Source: Amoebidium appalachense (Eukaryota; Ichthyosporea). Taken from it: a stretch of DNA of 64,000 bases. A program made the position numbers and the translations under genes. The notes under the pieces were generated by a model, which was not told the DNA's origin, searched no databases, and saw only the letters and a program-made list of their open reading frames with translations. The stretch spans positions 5,518,001-5,582,000 of the forward strand of contig CAVNZM010000003.1 in assembly GCA_963693365.1 (NCBI GenBank). The letters run 5' to 3'. Positions 1 to 11,210 of this stretch are shown piece by piece; within the stretch, counting starts at the first letter, position 1, and every line of letters begins with the position of its first letter.

Positions 1-590
1 ATGCACGCAAGGGCAACGGTTTTATTTTCTTCCTAACATAGAGGGGGCTGTGTGCATTGCAACCCAAGCAGTGTTGTGCATTCGTCCTTTCATTTTCGTA
101 TTTCCAGTTCATTTTGCTTTCGTTTTTCGTTTTTTGTCGTTTGATAACTTCGTTACTTCGTTTTGTTTTCGTGTTGCATTCATTTCGTATTTCCTCTATG
201 CAATCGTTTGTCGTTAATTCTTTATTTCATTGCGTATTCGTGATGGTTCGTTTTTCGTTGGTTCATTGCTTCGTTAGCAATTCTTTATTCGTTTGTTCGT
301 GTATTCGTTGTTTCGTTGTGTATTCGTTTTTCTTCACATTTTTGATGTGTCGTAGCAAAAGAAGTTTTACATGCTTTCAATTCTTTCCGTGTAGGTGGGC
401 TGGCCACTTCAAACTTGTAGGTGTATATATTCTAAGCCGGACAAGGAAAGATGTGCCTATCATCGGGGTAAAAAGGATTGTGATCGGCCATGGGAGATTC
501 TTGAGCTGATTGAAAGATGTGAGATTCTTGAACTGATTGAAAGATGTGAGATTCGAAGGATGCGAGATTCTTGAACTGCGCGGTCGCCAA
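1..590. other. T-rich left flank with a short degenerate repeat
   Basis: No gene is supportable. The first 350 bases are T-rich on the plus strand, and the open frame there has biased, low-complexity composition. Four imperfect copies of a motif beginning GAGATTCTTGA start near 493, 521, 548 and 563. In translation this segment does not continue the copia pol frame that ends at 1071, so it is not the missing RNase H region. Confidence 0.5.
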
Positions 591-1070
591 TGTAAACAGT
601 TGGACTAGTTAGGATAAGGCAGAGTACAACTGAATCAAAATAAAGACAGAGAACGGGTAGAAAGGCACACGCGGCCAGGTTGCGTTTACTATGGGCCGAC
701 TCAGTCTGTCTCAGACTTCACTGATGTGATCCCCGTACTGGGACGGCTTTCTTATATAGCCCCCAGGTTTCGGATCAAGGCCCAGGATTGGTTCATCCGC
801 GGCCAGCGCGGGTGGCAACATGCCATTCGTGATTCTGGTGCGGTCCGAGCCAGTCAGACCTTTGTCCTATTTATGCAAACCTCTTATTGGTTCACTTCGT
901 TTATGTGGTATGCAGCGGAAGAACCATATATGGTTCAATTCTTAGGTCAGAGTGAGTCCTATTGGTGCGGACATAATATTTATGTGATATTCATGACAAA
1001 GCACGAATCGTGTGCTAGTAGATCACATTCTTTAGTAAACATGTACAGTTCATGTGTACAGTTGTTTACA
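591..1070. mobile_element. LTR-like block abutting the truncated copia pol
   Basis: The 480-bp block starts TGTAAACA and ends TGTTTACA, the TG...CA inverted ends expected of an LTR. It contains an AATAAA near 639 and a TATA-like CTTATATAG near 750. It ends exactly where copia pol loses homology, and the pol stop codon (1066-1068, minus strand) lies inside it. The five bases outside each end (gccaa and gacgg) do not match, so a simple solo-LTR insertion with target duplication is not supported. It may be a recombined LTR or one end of a rearranged element. Confidence 0.4.
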
Positions 1071-3828
1071 GACGGCCGAGTAGTTCACGGTAGGGAACCT
1101 TGATGGGTGGTGAGTCGTTCTCGTTGATGGTGATGACGGTGCCGACGGGAATGGGAGTAGCCTTGGGGTGGGCATCGTTGAGGTTGAAGTCTCTGACGAT
1201 GTCGTTGATGTAGAACTGTTGAAGCAGCTTGAGGTGACCGGGGGTGTGGATGAGCTGGGTGCCGAGGAAGATGTCGGGGAGGTCGACCTTGCAGAGAGCT
1301 GACTTCATGATGTGGTCAACTAGATCCTTGGTGTGGGAAGAGTTGGCCGTGCAGATGATGATGACGTCGTCCACATAGTTGCCAGTGAGGATGATGTCAC
1401 CGTTGGGGAAGGTCTTGATGTAGACACATGGATCTGAACGGAGACGTTCGAGACCGTGAGCAAGGAGAGCTTTGTCGAAGTACTCATACCAGGCCAGTGA
1501 TGCTTGCTTGAGGCCGTAGAGTGCCTTCTTGAGTTTCCAGACCTTGTGCTCGTTGCCGGGGGTGATGAAGCCAGGTGGTGGCTCAATGTAGATGTCTTCT
1601 TGAAGAGGACTGTTGAGGAAGGCCGTTGAGACGTCGAGTTGATGAATCTCATGGTTGCCGTCCACACCGATGGCAAGGAGAGCACGGACGGAGGAGGACA
1701 TCACCACGGGGGAAGAGGTGTCACCGTAGTCAACACCGTAGACTTGAGTGAAGCCCTTTGCAACACCACGAGCCTTGATCTTGGTGTCACCGGCTGAGTT
1801 GAGGACTTTCTCAGTCACAAGCCACTTGAACTTGATGATGTTGGCATCAGGGGGGGGTTCAACGATGGTGAAGACATCCTTGGTGAGGAAGGCTTGGTAC
1901 TCGGAGGTGAGGGCAGCTATGACGGCATCACCGTTGGGACCGTTGCAAAGCTTTTGAATGCCCTTGGGGAGTTGGTCAATGTTGATGGTCGGTGCTGTGA
2001 TGCTGACCAGTGCCATTCGAGGCTTGGTGAGACGTGCAGACCGACGAAGGTTCGGCTTGGGGGGGTCCTTGAGGGGGGTGGAGGCCGGGGAGGTGTTGTA
2101 GGCCGGGACAGGGGCATGGAAGCCAGGAATAGGACCGGTGGTGAGGGGGGCATCGGTGTCCACAGGGCTGCTCGAGGCCGAGTGGAAGGTGGGGGACCCA
2201 GGACGAACCGGAGTCATGTAGCCGGGTTGATGCACAGCAACGGGGGGGGCCGGCAGCAAGGGTTGTTGGCCAGTGGGGGGGGGGCTCGGGGGAGGTACGG
2301 GTTCAACCGGGGCTGGTTGGTTGTGCCAGGAGGGCTGGGAGATGACCACAGACGGAGTTTCATCGTCGTCGTCGGAGGGGGGGTCCAATGTCGGCAGATC
2401 GGGTTTGGGGGGATCGGGGACCTGATTGGTGCTGCTCGTGAATTTTGACTCGTCGAAGATGACGTCACGGCAGATCTTGACTTGGTTGCTGGCACGGTCG
2501 AGGATCTTGTGTGCCTTGGAGGGCAGATCCCAGCCAACGTAGGTGCCGACTCTGACGGTTGATGCAAGCTTGTTCCTCTTGGATCGGGGAACATGCACAT
2601 AGGCAGGGGAGCCGAACACGTGGAGCTGGGAGACGTCGGGTTTGAAGCCGTGGAAGGCCTCGAAGGGGGTGTTGCCGTTGGCAGCAGATGACGGTGTGAC
2701 GTTGATGATGTAGCCAGCATGCTTGAGAGCAGCAACCCACAACTTGGGAGAGAGAGGTTGGTCCTTGTCGGCATGGAGGAAGCAACGGACTGTCTCTTGA
2801 AGTTCTCTCATCTTCCGTTCAACAACACCGTTGTGCTGTGGTGTGTCGACGGGGGCAAACTCCATGATGATGCCTTTCTGCTTGCAGTAGGCCTCGGTGT
2901 CCTTGGAGGTGAACTCAGAGCCGGAGTCAAACCGAAGATGGGTGACGATCTCAGGTGTCTGACGTTCGATGGTTTCAACGAGAGACTGAATGTAGCTGAG
3001 GGTTTCAGCACGGTTGTAGAGGGGGAACACGGTGGTGTAACCGGTGGCATCACAAACACACACCAGAGCAACCTTGTAGCCTCCGTAGGAAGCACAGGGA
3101 GCTTCGAAGAAGTCCAGGTGCCACTTAGCACCGGGGATGGTGAACCGGGAACGGGTGCCGGGAAATGGAGCCTTGGTGGTCTTGCCAGACATGCAGCCGA
3201 AGCAGTCACTGTTGTCGGGTGACTTGAGGGAGGGGGGCATGCGGATGACAAGCTCATCCTTGGCCATCCTGGTGACGGTGGAGAGGGCACGGTGGCCGAG
3301 ACGGTTGTGCCAAAGGGTGAGGTCGTCGGTTGGTTGAGTCCTTGCTGTGTAGGCTTGGACCCACGGGTGTTGAGGAGTGTCAATCACATAGTCAGTGATG
3401 TAGTAGAGACCGTTGAGGGGAGTGAGGTCGGTAATGATGTCACCATTACGGCTGTAGGGGAACAACGGGTGAGTGTCTGCATCGTCACAATGACCAAGGA
3501 GGCCGGCAGTTGAGGCCATGGAGGCAGACACGAGGAAGGATGGTGACTCGGGTACGTAGAGAGCATTGATGCTGCACGGGGTAGAGTGGCCGTTGTAGTG
3601 CAGTGTCAGGTTGATGATGCCACGGTGTGTGGCATTGACGGTGCCAAGGCCGTGAATGGGGGTGGGGGGACACGGGGTAAGGGAGGAGAAATACTCCTTG
3701 ATGGGGCAGATGTGTGCATTACAAGCACTGTCCCAGACGGGGTCGTCACGGTCGGGTGTGCCGGTGGAGGAGATGAGTGCAAATTGCACACTCTTGTTGC
3801 CTTTCTCCTGCTTGGCACGACGAGCAAC
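1071..3828 (-). pseudogene. Ty1/copia pol: protease, integrase, reverse transcriptase (3'-truncated)
   Basis: This is the Pol part of a copia polyprotein. From the N-terminus there is a retropepsin-like motif (WDSACNAHIC, variant of the usual DSGA), a GAG_pre-integrase segment (LWHNRLGH), and the rve integrase core with its DDE acidic residues (WHLDFFEAP, FDSGSEFTS, NGVVERKMRE). A proline-rich linker follows, then RVT_2 reverse transcriptase with AFLNSPL, ALYGLKQ and the YVDD catalytic box (NYVDDVIII). Family knowledge: copia pol continues through YRxLxGxL into RNase H. Here it reads YRELLGRL and then stops inside the adjacent LTR-like block, so RNase H is absent. It is in frame with the gag segment once the 3829-4760 insertion is discounted, so both were one ORF. 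Otherwise the frame is intact, which suggests a recently dead copy. Confidence 0.92.
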
Positions 3829-4765
3829 TGTTAAATTGTATAAGTATTTGGGATGTAAGCAGAGACACAGTGGTGCAGTGTGAAAACACCACAGACACAC
3901 AACAACAAAACACGGAAGGATCGGAGAAGTGTACACAACAGACATCAATGTTTAGACACGACTGAACTCAATTTATTTTGATCGCTAATAAATACCTGAA
4001 ATTCCCTTAAGTTAAATCCATACATGATTTCCGACCAGTCGGAAATCAGATCTATGTCTAAAATAACCAATCACAATTAACTGATTATTTCCCGGATAGA
4101 TCCGGAGACACAGGAACGCACACCATAGGTCACAGCTATAAGAAAGAAAAGAGGTGAAGAGTAACGAGGAAAGAGGTGATGTTTCTAACCTATCAACGGC
4201 TACAAAGACTCAGACATTTTCTGACTAAGTCCACTGATTGGATATAGTACGGCAACACACAAAACAAAAGTGGTTGACTAAGCTATGAATCATACCTGAC
4301 AAGCTAAAGTGTAACCTAAGTGTTTTTCTACCAATCAAAACATAACGAGTAATATAAATCTACTCAACGTATATTAGTGAGAGAGAAATATAATTATGTG
4401 AAAGGAAACAAGAGAAGAAAGAAAGAGAAAAGAAAGAAGAAGAAAGAGGAAAAAGAAAAGAAAGCAGGACAGAAAACACGAACAGCAAAACACAGTTATA
4501 ACCGAAGATATTCATGTACACATAACATGTACACGTTTCTCCCTCACTGGGTAGACTCGTGTACCTATAATCAGTTGCTGTAATCGATATCTAAACACAC
4601 GAATATACCCGACACAACACGATTACAAGTACTCAAATACACTGGAGATCGATGTCATAATTTACGTACAAGGAGCGCATCTTTTTCATTAAGTAAATGA
4701 ATGAAAACATAACACGAACTGAGAAGATCTTACAATATGTAAATACTACGTATTATAACAGCAAC
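3824..4765. mobile_element. Solo LTR inserted in copia gag-pol, with target duplication
   Basis: An AT-rich 932-bp block (3829-4760) begins TGTTAAATTG and ends TATTATAACA. Its two ends are imperfect inverted repeats for about 30 bp. It is flanked by a perfect 5-bp direct repeat GCAAC at 3824-3828 and 4761-4765, the hallmark of LTR-element integration. It has no internal coding region, hence solo LTR. Insertion plus duplication adds 937 bp and splits the codon series so that Gag and Pol appear as separate ORFs. Short ORFs inside the block, including a lysine-rich one near 4377-4583, are compositional. Confidence 0.85.
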
Positions 4766-5722
4766 AGCACAGCCAGGCTCCGGGCATGCTGTGATGTGGT
4801 GGGGCTCATGGCAGTAGGAACACTCCACCTTCTTGGTGTTGTGTTGTCGGTTACGGTTGTCCCTGTTACCACGGTGGTAAGGGGAAGTTGAACGGGGGCC
4901 GGGTGACTTGGAGGACGGACGAGGATCACGGGAACGGGACGGGGAACGGTGAGGTGTATGCTCACGTCGAGGTATACGGTTACGAAGGTCACCGGGGGGA
5001 AGCACTCTGCTCTGGAGTGCTCGAAGAGGACGGTTGTTGACGGTTGCACCAGTGCCTGCGTCGATGAGGCCGGCACGGATTTCAGCTCCTCGGATGTCAC
5101 TGATGAGCTGGTTGAAGCACGGGTAGGCCTTGTTGTTCATCCAGTAGTCGGAGCAGAGACGTTCAATGTCGGAGCAGACCAGGGCCGTGTTCTTCCGGAG
5201 GTGAAGGAAGAACTTACGTACGACATCCTTGTGCTGGACGGGCTCGTCGAGGCAGGCAAGTGTCGTAGCCAGACGTTGGAGACGAGTGAGGTATGCTGTG
5301 ACGTTGGGGTAGTCTCGTAGTTCAAGCTCCTCGTAGGTGACTTGAATCTGGGTGACTCGGGCCTCCTTCTCTGCCACATACGCCATACGCAGGTTGTGGA
5401 AGACTTCTCCACCGTGGACACCGTCTTGCATCCGGCCGGAGTCGTAGAGCTCTGTCGGATGGACGGACTGGTTGAGGATCTGGTCGAGGACGTCGGAAGC
5501 TTTCTTGTAGGAGTCCTTGGTGGCGTAGCCTAGCCACTGATTGGCCTCAGTGCCGTCAACCCACTGTGGCCTCTTGATATCGTCAACGAATTTCTCGGCA
5601 ATGGTTGTTCTTATGAACCGGTGGATGAGTGGCTCCCACTCGAAATAATTGAGACGTTTCTCGTCTCTTTTCTCGGACGGATTCCATATTGGAAGGTTGA
5701 TGTACGACGGTTTGTCAGTCAT
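4761..5722 (-). pseudogene. Ty1/copia gag (5' part of interrupted gag-pol)
   Basis: This is the Gag region of the same copia element. The start at 5722 (MTDKPSYINLPIW) is preferred over the upstream in-frame ATG because the extra 50 residues look like translated leader. It has a UBN2/copia-gag-like helical region, then an Arg/Ser/Pro-rich basic stretch and a zinc knuckle (CSYCHEPHHITAC, a CX2CX4H-type variant with a shortened last spacer). Immediately after the knuckle the frame runs into the solo LTR and stops. Beyond the insertion it would continue in frame into the pol segment. Confidence 0.88.
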
Positions 5723-6530
5723 GATTGAAGCAGTAAGACTGAGGAATTTCGCGGTTGTAACGAGATTGTGTGTTAGCGTGCAAAGGGGCCGTAAATCTGT
5801 TGTTTTGTGTGGGTAAACGGGGAAGCAGAGTGCACAGATGGGTGTTATGTTATACACAACACGGAGACACACGGGAGAAACACAACCGGAGAGGTGGAAC
5901 GATTACTGGGGCCATAGGAAAAGAATACGACTGCTTGATATTTATTCCAAGATGAAGTCCCTTTTATACTTGGGAATGTGAAAACGATAAACCAATCAAA
6001 AGGACGAAAACTCTATTTTCCAATCAAAAAGACGAAAACTATGAGTGTAAAATATATCGATCGAAATCGTCTGTCGACACATAGAATATAAAACTCAATC
6101 CTCTAATGAAAGAAACTTCTAATAAAAACACGGAAACATTTAACAAAATGAAACCACTTATGTAACTATTAGTTCACATCATACATTTATACATGTTCTT
6201 ATCATAACACGTCTAAACTTTAGTATAAGTATTCCTAATAGTTGGAGAACATAGCACAATGCTACGTCGTGAGAAAGGAATGGGAAAGGAATGTAAGTTA
6301 CTATATTTGGGAAAATACAAACGAGATCTGATTGGGTGACATATTTAGATATTGACACAAACGACAATACGTCTGCGCGAGCTAAGTATGTCGATACGTA
6401 CACAGATCTAAGATATCGGTGTACACGGAAACAGAAAGGAAAGAAAGAAAGAAAGGAAGAAAGGAAAAGGGAAAAGGAAACAAACTACAACAAACTAATA
6501 AATAAATACAAAACTCAACTTCTAAGTCTT
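5723..6530 (-). mobile_element. Probable 5' leader and 5' LTR of the copia element
   Basis: Upstream of gag on the minus strand lie a TATA box AGTATAAAAG (5961-5970) and an AATAAA (5941-5946), an order expected for U3-R of an LTR, followed by about 220 bases of leader before the gag ATG. The distal part (6060-6500) is AT-rich with a GAAAG-rich stretch (6430-6475), similar in character to 4385-4470 of the nested solo LTR, suggesting related LTR families. Exact LTR ends and the primer binding site could not be fixed. Confidence 0.5.
5961..5970 (-). promoter_or_regulatory. TATA box of the copia LTR
   Basis: AGTATAAAAG on the minus strand, about 240 bases before the gag ATG, with AATAAA just downstream at 5941-5946. 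Confidence 0.55.
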
Positions 6531-8063
6531 GCTATGAATCATGGGAAGATGACAGGGGGAGGGAAGGGCGGGATGTAGGGAAAGGCGAAAGAAAAAGGTC
6601 GAGGAGAGGGTAAGTCCACCTATAGCACGATCCCCACAAGTGATTGATCAAATAAAATTCGCTTGTCTTTAAGTGTATTTCTTTACTTGTGGATGCATGC
6701 ATCTGCTCTTGCACAAAGCTGTGTTCATTTGTAGGTGTGTGCGCGGTTTGTCATCATAACTAGCTCGTGTGTGCAGCAGTGTCTGATAAGTGTTTAAGTA
6801 GAGGGGAAAAAGAAAGAAAAAACCACCCACCTTCACTTTTCACAGCCCCGGCATGTGCCTGCCGTGTGGCTGCATTCTGTCCACCGCTGAGGCCCAAAAT
6901 GGCTGCTGACCTCCGCACCGTGGCTGCATGCATCCCCTGCACATGATATTGGTCCAATCAGTGCAAGTATCGGAGGAATATGTCAGGGCATATGGTTTAC
7001 ATAGTAATCTTTATCCATTGCCTCTCATTGGCCCGCCAAAATGGGGATGCCATATGTGCCACACGTAACGACAAGAGACCTGCCATTTGTCCCAGTCTTT
7101 TTTTTTTTTGGAGAGGGGGGGGGGGGGGGGGGGGGGGGGGACGAGGGAGGGAGAGGGTGGAAAGAGAAGAGAAAACGCAAGGGATGAGGCCTCCGGAGCA
7201 GGTGAAGTGGAAAGGGAGTGTGGAGAGTGGGGTCGAGGGGGAAGGGGGGGTGGGGGGGGGGGGGAGGCGGGAAGCGCAGGGGGTTGGGGGGTTGGGGGGG
7301 TTGGGGGGGTGGGTATCGAATATAGCTGCTGATAGACTCGGGAAGGTGCGAAGGAGAGCATAGGAGGCAGGCGGCGGAAGGGGGGGGGGGGGGGGCTGTG
7401 CTTACTCTGGCCGTGTTGCAGCAAAAGAGGTGTGTCGGCTGAAAGAGGGACAGAATATTGCAACCCTGTGTCCAAACATGATGTCTGTGTGATGGTGGTC
7501 AACGAGTGGGGGAGGGTGGCGCTGCCGGGGGAAAGAAGGGGGGACGGGAGGGGATGATGCCACTGGCAGGAAGAATATCTGCTTGTGGTCAAGGAGCCAA
7601 GTAAGCCAGAAAAATAACGTAAGCAGATTTTAGGGGTTCTAAGTGAACCTGCGAATAAATACAGCATAAGCATGAACCAGAGGAAAATGGGGAAGCGGGC
7701 GCTGAACTTCTGTCGTAACTGGTCGATCGGAGGAAGTTGTTTACACCATTGGGAAAAGCCGAAAGCATTCTTTGTTGTACTATACAAGGATAAATCGTGG
7801 CTGGTTTGATCATACAAAAAGACTTTGGTGGATTGGTGGGTGGTGGCCACGGAAGCAGGGGGAAGATAACGGGAGACTCCGTATGGGACAAGGAGTATGG
7901 AGGGGGGGGGGGGGGGAGAGGGGGGGGGGGGGGAGGGGGGGGGATGCCAGGGGGAGAGGAAGTAATCGAATACCTTTTCACATTAGTTGCTTGGGTCCCG
8001 GCAGGATGCTAGAAAAGCAAGGCACTTGTGTGTTTGTCACCGGAAGGCTTTTGCTGACGACAT

Positions 8064-8731
8064 CAGCTGTGTGTGTGTAACATCAAAGCCTCCCTGCGTC
8101 ATCAACGGCGCCTGCGTGTGTGCATCAAGGCCCTATCAGCATGCGTATCACGGCCTCCTGTGCTGTGGCTTTGCAATTGGCATACTCGCGCTCGTGTACG
8201 TACGCGTCTCGAGCTCTCCCACTGCGCGGCAGCTCTGCGCGGCTCGAGCTCCGAGTCTCACGCCGTAGTCTCACAACTATCTTGAACAGCGGTTTGCGCA
8301 AACACATTCTTCAAAGAAAGCACAGAGCGATTGGCCAAACACGCATCTGATGACGTCACCGGTGCCCGCTTCAGCAAAGTCACAACGGTTTTGTTTCGGG
8401 CTCACCGTTGTGACTTTGCTGAAGCGGGCACTGGTGACGTCATCAGATGCGTGTTTGGCCAATCGCTCTGTGCTTTCTTTGAAGAATGTGTTTGCGCAAA
8501 CCGCTGCTCAAGATAGTTGTGAGGCTACGGCGTGAGACTCGGAGCTCGAGCCGCGCAGAGCTGCCGCGCAGTGGGAGAGCTCGAGACGCGTACGTACACG
8601 AGCGCGAGTATGCCAATTGCAAAGCCACAGCACAGGAGGCCGTGATATACGCACGCTGATAGGGCCTTGATGCACACACGCAGGCGCCGTTGATGACGCA
8701 GGGAGGCTTTGATGTTACACACACACAGCTG
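8064..8731. repeat. Long near-perfect inverted repeat (hairpin)
   Basis: The left arm 8064-8389 and right arm 8404-8731 are reverse complements over about 326-328 bases with very few differences, separated by a 14-base loop. The outer ends both read CAGCTG. Because of the symmetry the same 61-residue ORF appears on both strands (8277-8462 minus, 8331-8516 plus), so neither should be read as a gene. Only one arm orientation has a counterpart in the sister duplication (13.9-14.25 kb), so the second arm arose by inverted duplication, or by a fold-back assembly artefact. Confidence 0.9.
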
Positions 8732-8985
8732 AGACCGTGACCCGAGTCGAGCGGGGAAGCTTCCAGACTTTGCACGTAAATTTAAATCAACTTTCATTTG
8801 GCGTTGGGCACACAGCTGTACTAGTAGCTGGTGTGCATGTGAAGATAGGATGGTAGGGTCACGGTTGATGGTATATTTGCTCGTCAACGTGCGTCGGACA
8901 GGCAATACATCATCGATGCACACAAGGCCATTTTTGATCGTGAGCATACTAGTAGTAGACAGAATCAGTCCATTTCGGGCACTAA

Positions 8986-8986
<1 letters not shown>

Positions 8987-9030
<44 letters not shown>
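8987..9030. repeat. C homopolymer tract (~44 nt)
   Basis: Uninterrupted C-run of about 44 bases, inside duplication copy 1. The sister copy has a shorter C-run at 14511-14532. Confidence 0.9.
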
Positions 9031-9459
9031 TTCCCCTCCCTCCCCCCCTCTTCCCCTGCCCGAGGACCCTCTCACCACCTACCCAACCTACCCGCACCTT
9101 GTAGGAAAATTGAGGGGGGAGAGGGGCAACGGGGTGTATTCCACGAAATCGAAACATGAACGCGCAAGGAAAATATACGTGTACTTGGGTTCCTTTACTG
9201 TGTATTAAGGAACCCCACGGTGTAACCCCTCAGTTTGTGGCGGTTATAAAGCAAGATTTGTGTTGTTTCTGGGCTGCAGTAGCTGGCTGCAGTTTGCCTG
9301 CACTGCTCTTCACGATGATTTATCGTCTCTTGTTCTCTGCACCGGCTTCTCCAAATCCAGTGCACAAAAATAGGGCTTCCTGATTGTTACACGCTCGTGC
9401 GTACACGGACGCGCGCATGCCGCAAGCGAGCTGGCGCACACACCCGCGCGCGTGGGCGC

Positions 9460-9642
9460 ACGCACACACACACACACGCACACACACACGTGACACACAC
9501 ACACACACTCAGTCACACACACACGTGCACATACAACTTGTGACAAAGGTTTTCTGCTTGAGGCCCCGCTACGTGTGCCCTCCTCTCTCCCCCCTCCCAG
9601 ACACATACACACACAAACACACACACACACACACACGCACAC

Positions 9643-9676
<34 letters not shown>

Positions 9677-9680
9677 CATG

Positions 9681-9720
<40 letters not shown>

Positions 9721-9780
9721 GTGCACCCATACACCCCCTCAAAAAGAGAGAGACAGAGAGAGAGGAGAGAGGGGGGGAAG

Positions 9781-9830
<50 letters not shown>

Positions 9831-9895
9831 GGAGGGAGGGAGGGAGGGAGGGAGGGAGGGAGGGAGGGAGAGGGAGAGAGAGAGAGAGAGAGAGA
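9460..9895. repeat. (CA)n then (GA)n/(GGGA)n microsatellites
   Basis: CA-rich DNA occupies 9460-9530 and 9600-9722, followed by AG/GGGA repeats (9746-9895). Long ORFs here (His/Thr or Cys/Val alternations and Arg/Glu runs) are artefacts of stop-free dinucleotide repeats. Confidence 0.9.
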
Positions 9896-9975
9896 AAGCC
9901 CGAAGCAAAAAAGAAAAGGAAGGAAGGAAGAAAAATTCGCGATTTGGTTGTTCAGGAGTTATGGGAACCGTTGGT

Positions 9976-10683
9976 TTATTTTTTTTCATTCATAGGTTGC
10001 TCAAGCAGTGACACCATGTCCGCTCGGAGTTTCATGTCCCGAACAACTCTACCACGGTTTATTCTGACGACATAACTTCTAATAGATTCTGATCGATGTC
10101 TTGTGATTCCTACTCCGATATGTTCTCCGCCTTTTACCTCCTCCTCTGTCAGGTAGTCTGTTTCTCTGTAGAAGTTGATTCTCCATAGGCGCTCAGTCTT
10201 GGTCATATCCAACAAGCGAACCGCCGCATCAACCGCTACAGCAGCCTCACTGTCCGTCGTAAAGCTTCCTACATGCTGATGGCCTGACCTTGGAACAGTC
10301 ACACCAGCCTTCCAGGGTTTGGTAGACACGCGTCTTGGGTCAAAGAACACCCCTCGATACCGTGTTACTTTCTTTGCCTCCAACCTTTCCGTCCACCGAG
10401 TCTTTACCCTTTCCAACTCTGCACGAGTAGCTCTAAACCGCGGGAGGTATCCCAATGCAACATTTGTCAACGCATGATATTGGTCGCCAAGTACACCCTG
10501 CCTGACCAAGTATTTGACTGCAACATCATGGTGGCGGGCTGCTGCCACCTCGTCACTGAAATAGCCTGTGTGGAGCACATTGCTTACCCCTGTCTTCCAA
10601 TTGTTCTTCTTTTGGTACCAAGATACACCTCGATACTTGGAGGTGCCTTTGGGTGGTGCCGGAGAGAAATTTCTAACTGCCAT
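9976..10683 (-). CDS. Double AP2-domain DNA-binding protein
   Basis: The 235-residue protein starts MAVRNFSPAPPKG at 10683. An upstream in-frame extension exists but runs into translated repeat. It has two AP2/ERF-like domains. The first (about residues 16-62) starts SKYRGVSWYQKKNNWKTG with GYFSDEVAAARHHDVAV. The second (about 107-157) starts TRYRGVFFDPRR, with PWKAGV, HVGSFTTDSEAAVAVDAAV. YRGV and the AAxAxD helix are AP2 hallmarks. A charged 35-residue linker separates the domains, and the C-terminal ~65 residues are unassigned. No HNH motif is visible, so a homing-endonuclease type is less likely than a transcription-factor-like protein. It appears intronless and sits between repeat blocks. 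Whether it is a host gene or passenger of a repeat is unknown. Confidence 0.75.
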   Translation of the reverse strand: MAVRNFSPAPPKGTSKYRGVSWYQKKNNWKTGVSNVLHTGYFSDEVAAARHHDVAVKYLVRQGVLGDQYHALTNVALGYLPRFRATRAELERVKTRWTERLEAKKVTRYRGVFFDPRRVSTKPWKAGVTVPRSGHQHVGSFTTDSEAAVAVDAAVRLLDMTKTERLWRINFYRETDYLTEEEVKGGEHIGVGITRHRSESIRSYVVRINRGRVVRDMKLRADMVSLLEQPMNEKK

Positions 10684-10888
10684 CCTTTGGTGTACTAGTA
10701 GGGCTGTTGGTGCTGTCTGGGTGGCGGTCCACATCTGCCACCAAGCAGTCAGGGTCAGACTGCCATCCTCATGGGCATGGTGGGCCTTAAGTGACACAAC
10801 CAAGATGTAATCGTGAAGGGTATCATCGTGACGTGTGTGTACGTGAGTGCGGAATGACAGAGAACAGATGCGGCAGATTTCTGAAGAG

Positions 10889-10925
<37 letters not shown>

Positions 10926-11210
10926 TTTGAAAGGAGGCAAGCTGGCGTGTATATCTGTGTACGTGTCTGTGATTGTGTGCATGAGCAGGCATGGGCAGAC
11001 GTGTGTGGCCATGATTGCCTGTGTGTGTGTGTGTCCTGGACGAACTGCAAGAGGCCTGCACGTGGACTATGACATACAGGCGTGGCGGTATTCGGCAGAC
11101 GCAAACCCACATAGTTTCATGCAGAGAGTGGTCTGCCAGTAGCTAAGTGACTCGTTAATACGCCTGCATGTATTTATGCACTTTAATGAATCGCATGCTC
11201 ATGTAAGAGG
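10684..11210. other. Intergenic DNA with a G-tract
   Basis: No gene is supportable. A 34-nt G homopolymer lies at 10891-10924. The flanking ORFs are poly-Pro or poly-Gly translations of it, and the rest is unique-looking DNA without recognisable features. Confidence 0.6.

Larger units (their letters stand above)
6553..9390. repeat. Segmental duplication, copy 1 (with extra inverted repeat)
   Basis: This is the first copy of a ~2.5-2.8 kb repeat whose partner lies at about 12430-14885. Collinear landmarks include AAGTCCACxTATAGCACGAT, a tract around ATGGCxGCTGACCTCCGCAC, a G-run, CCAAACATGxTGTCTGTG, GATAATCGAATACCT, GCGCAAACACATTCTTC and GTAACCCCTCAxTTTG. Both copies run into (CA)n at their right ends. 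Similarity is clear but diverged, with many indels in G-tracts. No coding region is supportable: its ORFs translate G-runs or repeats. This copy contains the long hairpin at 8064-8731, which copy 2 lacks. Confidence 0.75.

Noticed and set aside
591-1070. Clean solo LTR insertion with target duplication
   Set aside because: TG...CA ends are present but the flanking pentamers differ (gccaa and gacgg).
4377-4583. Lys-rich small ORF
   Set aside because: Lies in the purine-rich part of the nested solo LTR and has compositional origin.
8277-8516. Twin 61-residue ORFs on opposite strands
   Set aside because: Mirror images produced by the inverted repeat, not independent genes.
9976-10683. AP2-HNH homing endonuclease
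   Set aside because: No HNH motif (HH...N...H) is present; only AP2 domains are visible.
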